Program-made: the position numbers and the translations under genes | Shown: positions 9,658-17,445 of the stretch, piece after piece | Layout of the letters: every line of letters starts with the position of its first letter | Numbering within the stretch: position 1 is the first letter of the stretch | NCBI RefSeq assembly: GCF_023333585.1 | Contig: NZ_JAIQZN010000030.1 | Coordinates: 1-64,000, forward strand | Length of the DNA stretch: 64,000 nucleotides | Direction: 5' to 3' | From: Argonema antarcticum A004/B2 | GTDB lineage: Bacteria > Cyanobacteriota > Cyanobacteriia > Cyanobacteriales > Aerosakkonemataceae | Notes under the pieces: model-generated | What the model was told of the DNA's origin: nothing | Databases searched by the model: none | The model's input: only the letters and a program-made list of their open reading frames with translations

Positions 9658-9824
9658 ATTTTTTTTAACGCAAAGGAACGCAAAGGTTAACGCAAAGGAA
9701 CGCAGAGGAGAGTCAGGGGTATAGCGGATAATTGAGAAAGTATATTATGATATGGCGATATTTTCTACTACTCTGCGTACCTTTGCTCTTACCTCTGCGT
9801 TCCTTTGCGTTAAAATTTCTCATC
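9658..9824. repeat. Inverted AACGCAAAGG repeats before the fructosamine kinase
   Basis: Three AACGCAAAGG-like units near 9667-9705 are mirrored by CTCTGCGTTCCTTTGCGTT near 9793-9811, forming a long imperfect inverted repeat. The motif ATTATGATATGG at 9745 is echoed by CATCATGATATGG at 9821. This part is open in the kinase frame, but it encodes an atypical leader made of repeat DNA, so it is treated as non-coding. Confidence 0.55.
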
Positions 9825-10691
9825 ATGATATGGAAACAAATTGATGCTCGTATTACCCAGGTGACTGGCGAGAAATTTCACAGTCAGCAGAGGCGATCGG
9901 TGAGTGGCGGCTGTATCAATCAAGGCTACGCTATTAGCAACGGCTCTAGCACCTATTTTGCCAAACTCAACCAAGCGTCGCAAGTTGATATGTTTGAGGC
10001 AGAGTCGCTGGGACTCCAACAAATGTGGGAAAGGCAGACTATCCGCGTTCCCAAACCAATTTGCTGGGGAATTGCGGACGGGTCTGCCTACATAGTATTA
10101 GAATGGCTAGATTTAGGCGGTGGTAGTACGAGTGCTTGGTCAGAGATGGGGCGTCAGCTGGCGGCGATGCACAAAGCTTCCAGCAGTAAAGGTTTTGGTT
10201 GGAATCGTAACAATACGATCGGTTCAACGCCCCAGATTAATACTTGGGCATCTGATTGGGCAACGTTTTTTGCCGAACACAGGATTGGCTATCAACTAAA
10301 ATTGGCGTCTCGACGGGGTGGTAGTTTTAGTCAGGGAGAGCGTTTACTCAATGCTATTCCAGAACTGCTGGCTCCTCATCAACCTCAACCATCTTTGGTA
10401 CATGGCGATTTGTGGTCGGGTAATGCCTCGATTACAACGTCAGATGAGCCAGTGATTTTTGACCCTGCACTATATTATGGCGATCGCGAAGTGGATATCG
10501 CCATGACGGAATTGTTTGGCGGTTTCCCCGCAGCATTTTATCGCGGTTATAACGAAGCTTGGCTTCTAGATCCGGGCTACGATCGGCGCAAAACGCTCTA
10601 CAACTTATACCACATTCTCAATCACTACAATTTGTTTGGCGGCGGTTACGAGTCGCAGGCAAACCAGATGATTAAGCAAATTTTAAAATAG
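9825..10691 (+). CDS. Fructosamine kinase family protein
   Basis: About 288 residues, the normal size of the fructosamine/ketosamine-3-kinase family, which phosphorylates sugars on glycated amines so that they fall off (protein deglycation). Key motifs are SGGCINQGY in the nucleotide-binding lobe, VLEWLDLGG in the hinge and the catalytic loop LVHGDLWSGNA, followed by VIFDPALYYGDREVD with the metal-binding Asp. A longer reading exists from 9732, but its first 31 residues come from repeat DNA, and the family start aligns with MIWKQIDARI, so the ATG at 9825 is chosen. It converges on the hetZ homologue. Confidence 0.9.
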   Translation: MIWKQIDARITQVTGEKFHSQQRRSVSGGCINQGYAISNGSSTYFAKLNQASQVDMFEAESLGLQQMWERQTIRVPKPICWGIADGSAYIVLEWLDLGGGSTSAWSEMGRQLAAMHKASSSKGFGWNRNNTIGSTPQINTWASDWATFFAEHRIGYQLKLASRRGGSFSQGERLLNAIPELLAPHQPQPSLVHGDLWSGNASITTSDEPVIFDPALYYGDREVDIAMTELFGGFPAAFYRGYNEAWLLDPGYDRRKTLYNLYHILNHYNLFGGGYESQANQMIKQILK

Positions 10692-10723
10692 ATTCAGTAA
10701 TGCCAGAAGCCGGGTTTCTAGAT

Positions 10724-10751
10724 GTAGGGGCAATTCATGAATTGCCCCTAC
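10724..10751. repeat. Perfect GTAGGGGC palindrome in convergent gap
   Basis: A perfect 28-base palindrome beginning GTAGGGGCAATTCATG lies in the 92-base gap between two converging stop codons. The same sequence, extended to 36 bases, occurs at 46446-46481. It would fold into a long stem and may act as a two-way terminator or be a small mobile palindrome. Confidence 0.75.
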
Positions 10752-10783
10752 AACAGATTTTTGACTTTTGTGTAGCAGCTTAG

Positions 10784-12055
10784 CTACGCTACAAGCTTAC
10801 CCTCACTCCCAACAGCTACGGAAAATGACTTTTTAGCTACAGTCTTGGGCTTCGGGGTTTCCGAGTTGCGAACCTTCCAGGCGATTTCTAACATATTCAT
10901 CCACTGCTTTTGCACCTGTTTGGGCGTCACTTTGAGGGCTTTGGCAATTTCCTCGTCGAGTTTGTGGTTCTGTTTGAGATGCAGTAGCTGCTGTTGTTGG
11001 GGGGAAAGTCGATCGAAAAACGTTTCCCATTGCTGGGAAGACATTCCCAGTTTTTGGTCGATATCTGCCCCTAACCACTGATGCACCAGTTTCCAGTGGG
11101 AGACGCGAGCGAATTTTTCCACATGGTACTTAAAGCGCTGTTGCAGGTAATCGCGCTCGCGGGGCGTTATACCGAGAATAGCGTCAATATCTGGGGCTGC
11201 CAAGTCTTGGAGTTTTAAGACTAGATAATCCACACAGTCTGATTGATCTTGAGACTCTAGATATTCCAACAGTTCCGAGATGACGCGATCGCGCAACACC
11301 CCTTCCGATGGGTCAATTGTTTCAGCTACAATCTGCGATCGCAGCTGCTGCATCAGCGATGACTGCATACCCGTCTGATCTTGATCTCCCTTGGGCATTT
11401 CCACCGCCTGTTCGATATCCAGCGCAGTCTCAGCAGGTTGGCGTTTGACAAACGCTTGGGCTCGCAGCACGATTAGCTGCTGGGTATTACCCCCTGGCAA
11501 AGTAATCCGTCGCTTGGCATAATGCTCGATAAATGCCATATACTCAGCCAATTCCAACTGAGTGCGCGGCTTATAGTCTTGTGCAAGCTCATTTTCGCGC
11601 CGAAAAGCTTTAAAAGACTCTATGTTAAACTCTTGCAGAAAGTCTTCAATCAGGTTTGTGCGCCCTTGAAAGCCCAACTGAGATTGCGGTAGTGCTATGT
11701 ATCGATAAACGATCGCGCTGAGGTTGCTATGCAGCTCAAGGCGACCCTGTTTAGGCCCTAAGCGGTAATAGGACAGACACTTTTCCAACCTATGACGCCC
11801 CAAGGTGAGGTGCCAGGTGCGGATTTCACCGGAACTTTGAATGCGGGAACTCTTACGACAAACCCGTTCTACTTCCAGGGCCATTCGGGAAGCCACCCCC
11901 TTAACTTGCAAGGATTGGGAGCCGATTGATGCCCACAGTTCCTCCAGCAACAGCTGGGTTAAAGTTTTAGAGTCGTAGTTTTTTGGCAAATGTTCCGGAG
12001 AGTTGAGGTCGATGATAGAAGTTGGATTGAAATCGTTGGCAGTTGTGAGGTTCAT
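10784..12055 (-). CDS. hetZ: HetZ-type heterocyst/pattern regulator homologue
   Basis: A 423-residue protein strongly reminiscent of HetZ, a DNA-binding regulator of early heterocyst differentiation in Anabaena that also occurs in non-heterocystous filamentous cyanobacteria. Recognisable stretches are LTQLLLEELWASIGSQ, KSFRRENEL-type text (SFKAFRRENELAQDYKPRT), LAEYMAFIEHYAKRRIT and LPGGNTQQLIVLRAQ. The C-terminal part has a helix-turn-helix-like sigma-region pattern (LSPQQQQLLHLKQNHKLDEE), fitting DNA binding. No patU-like gene follows it, unlike the Anabaena hetZ locus. A long 720-base upstream spacer suggests complex control. Whether this organism makes heterocysts cannot be told from the window. 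Confidence 0.8.
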   Translation of the reverse strand: MNLTTANDFNPTSIIDLNSPEHLPKNYDSKTLTQLLLEELWASIGSQSLQVKGVASRMALEVERVCRKSSRIQSSGEIRTWHLTLGRHRLEKCLSYYRLGPKQGRLELHSNLSAIVYRYIALPQSQLGFQGRTNLIEDFLQEFNIESFKAFRRENELAQDYKPRTQLELAEYMAFIEHYAKRRITLPGGNTQQLIVLRAQAFVKRQPAETALDIEQAVEMPKGDQDQTGMQSSLMQQLRSQIVAETIDPSEGVLRDRVISELLEYLESQDQSDCVDYLVLKLQDLAAPDIDAILGITPRERDYLQQRFKYHVEKFARVSHWKLVHQWLGADIDQKLGMSSQQWETFFDRLSPQQQQLLHLKQNHKLDEEIAKALKVTPKQVQKQWMNMLEIAWKVRNSETPKPKTVAKKSFSVAVGSEGKLVA

Positions 12056-12776
12056 GGTATTGACCCTAAAAACTAATTTGACGAATTACAGAAACAGAAA
12101 ATGAAAATTTTGTGGCTGCATCACCCGATTGTGTGATTTAGATGTCGATCGTGTGAATATTTGATAAAGTAAGTTTCAAGTCTTTTCCTTGTGGTAAGGT
12201 CAACTTTCTCAGCATGGATTCCATAAAGGCGAACCAAACTATCTTTGTCGTACTTCAGGAAGTCCCTTAGTGGAATCCGATTTTCAGACCGGATTTGCCG
12301 AGCGAATCGAGCGGGAATGTCTGAGTCGGGGTGTTAATAAAATGAAACTTTGGGTGAACGAACGAGCCAGCTAAGTTAATCACAACTTTATTCCCCATCG
12401 GTGAAACAATTTGTAACTGTCAGAGCCAATTATCCTGACATAGAGCCGATTACAGCGAATGCTTAACTTGACGAATGGCCGAAGAATCGGAAGTCTTTTG
12501 AGTAGTCATAGTCTTTATAAAAGAGGAAACGGTCTAGGCGCTCGGTAAAAATAACTATTAGTGTCTGTTAAAGTCATTGCCTTATCTCGATAACATCCCC
12601 ATAACAACAGTTTCCTATGTCAGTCAAAAACTGTCGATAGGGATAATGTGTGCCAGTTAGTAAGGGTGAATATCGGGAAAAGTAAGGTGAGGAGGAAAAA
12701 AAGTTAGAAAAAATCTGGAAAAGTAAGGTTATACTGAAAGAGCAAGTTGTTACGACTATCTAGGCAGTAAAAGCTA
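12056..12776. promoter_or_regulatory. Long divergent spacer upstream of hetZ and the STAND gene
   Basis: This 721-base region separates two divergently transcribed genes and should hold both promoters. I see no HetR-type AGGGGTCTAACCCCT palindrome. A TATACT box at 12730-12735 lies 47 bases before the STAND gene start. The 13-mer GGAAAAGTAAGGT occurs twice (12676-12688 and 12717-12729), 41 bases apart, close to four helical turns, and may be an operator pair. No tRNA or known small RNA was recognised. Confidence 0.45.
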
Positions 12777-15227
12777 ATGGACTTTGAAGAAGCAATAAAA
12801 GTTCTAGACGCCACAGTCTTTGCCAAGAAAAAGCTCCACTTAAGAGATGTGGAATTGGTGATACTTCGGGGCACTTGGCAAGATAAGAGGTATCACGAGA
12901 TTGCGAAAGCTTCAGGCTATACCGCTACCTACCTACAGCAAGACATCGGCCCGAAATTGTGGAACCTAATTTCCGAAGTATTAGGGGAAAAGGTCAGTAA
13001 AACAAATTTTCAAGCCCCACTGGAGAGGCTATGGCAAGCTTCGTTGAGAGCAGAGGCCCAAAAGCCAGCGAGTTCTGAGTCTTCCTCTGGCTTAGAAATA
13101 GAGCAAACAATAAATAATCAGAATGCCATTTTTATTGGACGAGAAAAAGCGATCGCAGATCTCAACACCATGCTCGACCAAAGAGCTAAAATTATACTGA
13201 TTCTGGGTGAGGGCGGTATAGGCAAGACTCTGCTATGCTGGGAGTTCATCAACAGTGGCAGGTTCAACTTGATTTTGGATGTCTGGATGGGTAAAGAGAC
13301 CGAAAACATCACCAGCGCCAAAAATGTAGTTGAGAAATGGCTAAGACAACACTTTAACGAGGAGCCGGGAGGAGATTTCGGCGTCACCCTAGAGCGCCTG
13401 AGACAAAAGTTGCGAGAGCAAACTAAAAAAGTTGGCGTGTTGATTGATAACCTGGAACCAGCATTGGATAAAGATGGCAAATTTATTGCCCCTCACCGCG
13501 ACTACGTAGAATTATTAAGAGTATTGGCTGACCCCGGCATTAATTGCGTTACCCTGATTACGAGCCGCGAGCGACTGGGAGAAGCAGCGGTGATGTTTCA
13601 GCACTATCGCTTGGAAGCGTTGGAGCTATCTGCTTGGGAACAGTTTTTTAACAGCCGCAATATAAAAACCGATTCTCTTGCCTTGAGAGAAGTGTTGAGC
13701 GCGATCCACAAAGCCTATAAAGGCAATGCGAAAGCTATGCACATCATCAGCGGCGCAATCCAAACAGATTGGCAAGGTGATATAGAGTATTATTGGCAAA
13801 TAATTAAAGAGGACTTGTTGATTGAAAACGACTTGAAAGATTTAGTTGTCAGTCAGTTCAACCGTTTGCAACAAATTGACCCGGAAGCTTATCAACTTCT
13901 CTGTCGTATGGGATGCTATCGCTATCAAGATGTGCGGTCGGTATTAGAAGATGGAGTTTTGCATTTGCTGTGGGATGTGCCAGAGGAAAGACGCAGACGG
14001 GTAGTTAAATCGTTGCGCGATCGCTCTTTATTAGATTTTTTAAAGGGAGAACACTGGCTGCATCCAGTAATTCTAACAGAAGCTAAAGCTCGGTTAAGAA
14101 CAAGCGAAGACTGGCAGCCAGTAAACCGCAAAGCAGCAGAATTTTGGACACAGAGTGTGAAAACAGTTGAAACTGTAGAAGATGCACGGAAAGCTTTGGA
14201 AGCTTATTATCACTACAAAGATATAAATGAATTCGAGCTAGCTTGCGAAGTAATCTTAAAAGAGAGAGAAATTAACTCCCAAGACACGGGAGAAAAAGAG
14301 CCCCTCAGTCACTCATTTAATAGGCTAGGTTTAATAGAAAACATAATTTCTGTAGTCAAGTTCTTGATTAACAATATTTCTAATGAATACCATTTAACCG
14401 TACTTTGCGGTGACTTGGGTGGACATTATCATCGTTCAGGCGATCTGCACAACGCTCTTAAATTTTATTATAATTCGAGAGAAAAAGCGATTAAGTGTCA
14501 AGAATCGCTGCCTCAAACCGATAACTCCAAACAATTCAGGTTTGAACTTAAGAGACGTGAGGTAGGAGTTGTATTTGCCATAAGTGCTTGTAAAGTAGCA
14601 CTGGGGGAAACTCAAGAAGCCATAAAATATTATCAAGAAACTGTAGAAAATACATTAGGTACTGTTTTTCATATATTTGCAGTATTGTCTTGGTTCGGCC
14701 TCGCAGTTTTGCACTCAGATAGAGAATCTGCGGAATACGACAAACCAAAAACATATGCTTTGCTAGAAAAGGCTGATAAAGCTTACAATGAACTTCCACC
14801 CAGCATGAAAACTACATGGTGGATATTTATATATAGCTCGTTGTGGTCTGGTTTAGTATTTAGAAATTTTGGAGAAAATGAAAAAGCTTTGGAAATGTTT
14901 GACAAAGTTATATCTTTTGTTGAATCAGGTAACGTTATCCAGAACAAAGGTCAAGTTCTAAATGGGTTAGCAGGTCTTTATCGAAATATAAATAATTTTG
15001 AAAAAGCTTTGGTAAATCATGAGGAAGCTATAAAAATTTTCGATAAAATAGGAGCAAAAGCTGAACTAGCTGATGCTTACTATCAGATGGGATTGACTTA
15101 TCAAAAGATGGGAGAAGTTGAGAATAGTAAGAATAAATTTGCCGAAGCAATTCGCCTCTACGAGCGGATAGTAGCACCCAAGCAAATTGCGAAGATACAA
15201 AGGGCAAAGCTTAAGAATGACTATTAA
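12777..15227 (+). CDS. STAND ATPase: vMAP-type HTH, NB-ARC, TPR
   Basis: An 816-residue signal-transduction ATPase of the bacterial NLR-like kind. Residues about 1-80 form the cyanobacterial N-terminal helix-turn-helix module also seen in vWA-MoxR-associated proteins (IAKASGYTATYLQQDIGPKLW). The NB-ARC part has FIGRE (119-123), Walker A GEGGIGKT (144-151), Walker B VGVLIDNLEPAL (219-230) and the sensor TLITSRERL (259-267). A winged-helix-like region follows, then TPR-like helices from about 500 to the end (FEKALVNHEEAIKIFDKIGA). Such proteins usually sense a ligand with the repeats and oligomerise on ATP binding. No enzymatic effector domain is visible, so output may be DNA binding or recruitment of a partner. 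Its stop is 17 bases from the stop of the RTX protein cluster on the other strand. Confidence 0.85.
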   Translation: MDFEEAIKVLDATVFAKKKLHLRDVELVILRGTWQDKRYHEIAKASGYTATYLQQDIGPKLWNLISEVLGEKVSKTNFQAPLERLWQASLRAEAQKPASSESSSGLEIEQTINNQNAIFIGREKAIADLNTMLDQRAKIILILGEGGIGKTLLCWEFINSGRFNLILDVWMGKETENITSAKNVVEKWLRQHFNEEPGGDFGVTLERLRQKLREQTKKVGVLIDNLEPALDKDGKFIAPHRDYVELLRVLADPGINCVTLITSRERLGEAAVMFQHYRLEALELSAWEQFFNSRNIKTDSLALREVLSAIHKAYKGNAKAMHIISGAIQTDWQGDIEYYWQIIKEDLLIENDLKDLVVSQFNRLQQIDPEAYQLLCRMGCYRYQDVRSVLEDGVLHLLWDVPEERRRRVVKSLRDRSLLDFLKGEHWLHPVILTEAKARLRTSEDWQPVNRKAAEFWTQSVKTVETVEDARKALEAYYHYKDINEFELACEVILKEREINSQDTGEKEPLSHSFNRLGLIENIISVVKFLINNISNEYHLTVLCGDLGGHYHRSGDLHNALKFYYNSREKAIKCQESLPQTDNSKQFRFELKRREVGVVFAISACKVALGETQEAIKYYQETVENTLGTVFHIFAVLSWFGLAVLHSDRESAEYDKPKTYALLEKADKAYNELPPSMKTTWWIFIYSSLWSGLVFRNFGENEKALEMFDKVISFVESGNVIQNKGQVLNGLAGLYRNINNFEKALVNHEEAIKIFDKIGAKAELADAYYQMGLTYQKMGEVENSKNKFAEAIRLYERIVAPKQIAKIQRAKLKNDY

Positions 15228-15244
15228 AATTAGGAGTTCGCGTG

Positions 15245-17158
15245 CTAAATTGAAGTGAAATCAGCAACACCGATCGCACTCGCATTTACACCTACCAACA
15301 CCGCCAAAAGTTCACCGCTACCAGGGATTTGGACGAAAGTATTATTCCCATTATCACCCGTTCCCTGAGTAAAACTCAGAGAATTTGGAGTCAAACCACC
15401 CTCTAGGCTTAACCGATCGCGATTATCAGTAAAATCCATAATAAGATCGGCTGCACCACCACCAGGAGTTAGCACAAAAGTATCCTCATCGCCCCCACCT
15501 ACTAAAGTATCCGCACCAGCACCACCGACGAGAATATCGTAGCCAGCTTCACCCCTAATCAGATTATCGGCTTGGTTACCGATAATATAGTCATTGCCTT
15601 GGGAACCAATCAGGTTTTCGATGATAGTGCCATAAGCGATCGCAGTAGCGTAACGATCGGCCCTGTAAGTAGCGAAAGTGCGATCGCCTAGTGCCGAATA
15701 TGACCCCGCATTTCTAGCATCCCCAGTCGTCAGATGGCCGCCCTCATTCATATCAAAATAGTAATAGCTTTCGTTGGGCAGCAGCCCAGCAAAATCTAGT
15801 ACATCAATACCATTACTATCCCAAATTGCCTTCTTTTGATTTAGAAAATTGGTGCGATCGAATTTATAAACTGTATCAGTATTATTGAAACTATTAGCAC
15901 CATAGAGATATTGTAAAGCGCGTATATCATAAGCCATCGGCGTACTTGGCGAAGAGTCAAACAAAGAATCGTTGTAGGTCATCACCGTATTCATGTTGTT
16001 ATCTTCCCCATAAGGAAGAAATGGAGATCGCCCCTCACCGCTTTCGCCATTGTAATTACCGGGATGTTTCAAACCAAAAGCATGACCGATTTCGTGAATC
16101 AAAGTTGCGTATCCGTAACTCCCAGGGCTACCTGAAAAAGCATTAATCGATCCGCTTTCAAAATTGTGGCTTAAATGCACATCACCATCAAGATCGTCAA
16201 AACCAAGTTCATAAGTATAAGCATAAAAACCTGGCACACCGTCTCCATTAGAAAACATGAATCGGATCTGACCGTGACTGGCATCTGTATCTGGAACCTC
16301 AACCAAATTGAAGGGAAGAATTGGCGCGTACAAGTTGTACAAAATATCGCGGATATTATTCTTAATCGCCACACTCAATTCCCCAACACCCGTTTCTGGG
16401 CCTATGTACTCAGAAGCACTGGCACCAGTAACAAAACTGAATGTAAGCGTGCCACCTTCACTAACATTCCACCTAGCAGGAGAATACCCCACCAACGCTT
16501 CTATGCCATTGCGATCGAACAAAGGTGACGAACGACGTCCTTCAGCATAGCCATAGCTTTGGAAGTGTTCAAATGCTTTTTGATTATTATTAATACCTGC
16601 TGCAATCAACTGTCGATTTTGGGATAGATAATATCCCGCATCGAATAAAACCAGAACTGAAGCGTGGCGTCCCTCAGCTATGCCGGACTCTTGAAAATGC
16701 TCAAACGCCTGCTGATTGTTAAAATCGGCTGCAACTAAGTCTGGGTTGTTAGAAAGGTAAAAGTTGACATCGAAAAAAGGCGAAAATCGCCGTCCTTCGG
16801 CTAAACCATTTTTTGGCAGATGTTCAAATAGTAAGCTGTCGCCTTGCTCGCTTACCAGCGTCAAGTCAGGGTTATTATATCTATAGAACTCAATATCTAC
16901 TAGCGGTGAAAATCTCCTTCCCTCGCTTATACCATAGTTTTGCAGGTGATCGAATAGTTGGCGGTTAGTAGTTAACCCCGCTCTTGCCAAGTCCAGGTTG
17001 TTTGAGCGATAAAAGTTAAGATTGACTAATGGTGAAAATTGGCGTCCTTCAGCTAAACCAAAGTTTTGGAAGTGCGATCGGGCCTGTGCCTCGTCGAAAT
17101 TAGCTAAATCTGGATTAACCGATCGATAATAATTAGCATCAAATAATTCTACGGGCAT
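15245..17158 (-). CDS. RTX/M10 metalloprotease with 5 N-terminal repeats (paralogue 1)
   Basis: A 637-residue, apparently secreted protein. There is no N-terminal signal peptide, fitting type I secretion by a C-terminal signal. Residues 1-220 are five copies of a roughly 40-residue unit (FDxxYYxxNPDL ... HFQNFGLAEGRxFSP). A matrixin/serralysin-like domain follows with an intact zinc site HEIGHAFGLKH (H355, E356, H359, H365) and Met-turn NTVMTYN. The C-terminus has RTX-type calcium-binding repeats (GGAGADTLVGGGDEDTF) and a beta-rich end (LAVLVGVNASAIGVADFTSI). It is the last gene of four in line. The ATG follows AGGAAAT. Predicted active protease; the substrate is unknown. Confidence 0.88.
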   Translation of the reverse strand: MPVELFDANYYRSVNPDLANFDEAQARSHFQNFGLAEGRQFSPLVNLNFYRSNNLDLARAGLTTNRQLFDHLQNYGISEGRRFSPLVDIEFYRYNNPDLTLVSEQGDSLLFEHLPKNGLAEGRRFSPFFDVNFYLSNNPDLVAADFNNQQAFEHFQESGIAEGRHASVLVLFDAGYYLSQNRQLIAAGINNNQKAFEHFQSYGYAEGRRSSPLFDRNGIEALVGYSPARWNVSEGGTLTFSFVTGASASEYIGPETGVGELSVAIKNNIRDILYNLYAPILPFNLVEVPDTDASHGQIRFMFSNGDGVPGFYAYTYELGFDDLDGDVHLSHNFESGSINAFSGSPGSYGYATLIHEIGHAFGLKHPGNYNGESGEGRSPFLPYGEDNNMNTVMTYNDSLFDSSPSTPMAYDIRALQYLYGANSFNNTDTVYKFDRTNFLNQKKAIWDSNGIDVLDFAGLLPNESYYYFDMNEGGHLTTGDARNAGSYSALGDRTFATYRADRYATAIAYGTIIENLIGSQGNDYIIGNQADNLIRGEAGYDILVGGAGADTLVGGGDEDTFVLTPGGGAADLIMDFTDNRDRLSLEGGLTPNSLSFTQGTGDNGNNTFVQIPGSGELLAVLVGVNASAIGVADFTSI

Positions 17159-17320
17159 AGGTTATTTCCTGTCGGTATTCACCCAATCCCACATATAACT
17201 GACCCGATCGCACCTATGCTCAGAGAACAGAGACACAGGCCAGAAAAATTAACAATTATTATTATGTAGGGTCGCTAATATCCACCCTACATTAAGGACT
17301 TACGCAAAAACCAAGGTTTT

Positions 17321-17432
17321 GCCCCCCCTTAGCCCCCCAAATCTGGGGGGAGAAGAGTCCTGTCCCCCCCAGATTTGGGGGGCTAAGGGGGGAGAAGAAT
17401 CCTGTCCCCCCAGATTTGGGGGGCTAGGGGGG
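17321..17432. repeat. Tandem C/G-rich hairpins between paralogues 2 and 1
   Basis: A CCCCCCTTAGCCCCCCAAATC arm at 17322-17342 pairs with GATTTGGGGGGCTAAGGGGGG ending at 17392; a third, slightly changed copy of the second arm lies at 17403-17432. The result is a strong hairpin with a spare arm that could form alternative structures. It lies just after the stop of paralogue 2 in the direction of transcription and could attenuate read-through into paralogue 1. Confidence 0.75.
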
Positions 17433-17445
17433 CCAAGCCGCACCC

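Noticed and set aside
9732-9824. A hydrophobic leader on the fructosamine kinase
   Set aside because: The stretch is made of inverted repeat DNA and the family start matches the ATG at 9825.
12056-12776. A HetR-binding palindrome or small RNA gene in the long spacer
   Set aside because: No AGGGGTCTAACCCCT-like palindrome and no recognisable small-RNA core was found by reading; promoters are assumed, not seen.
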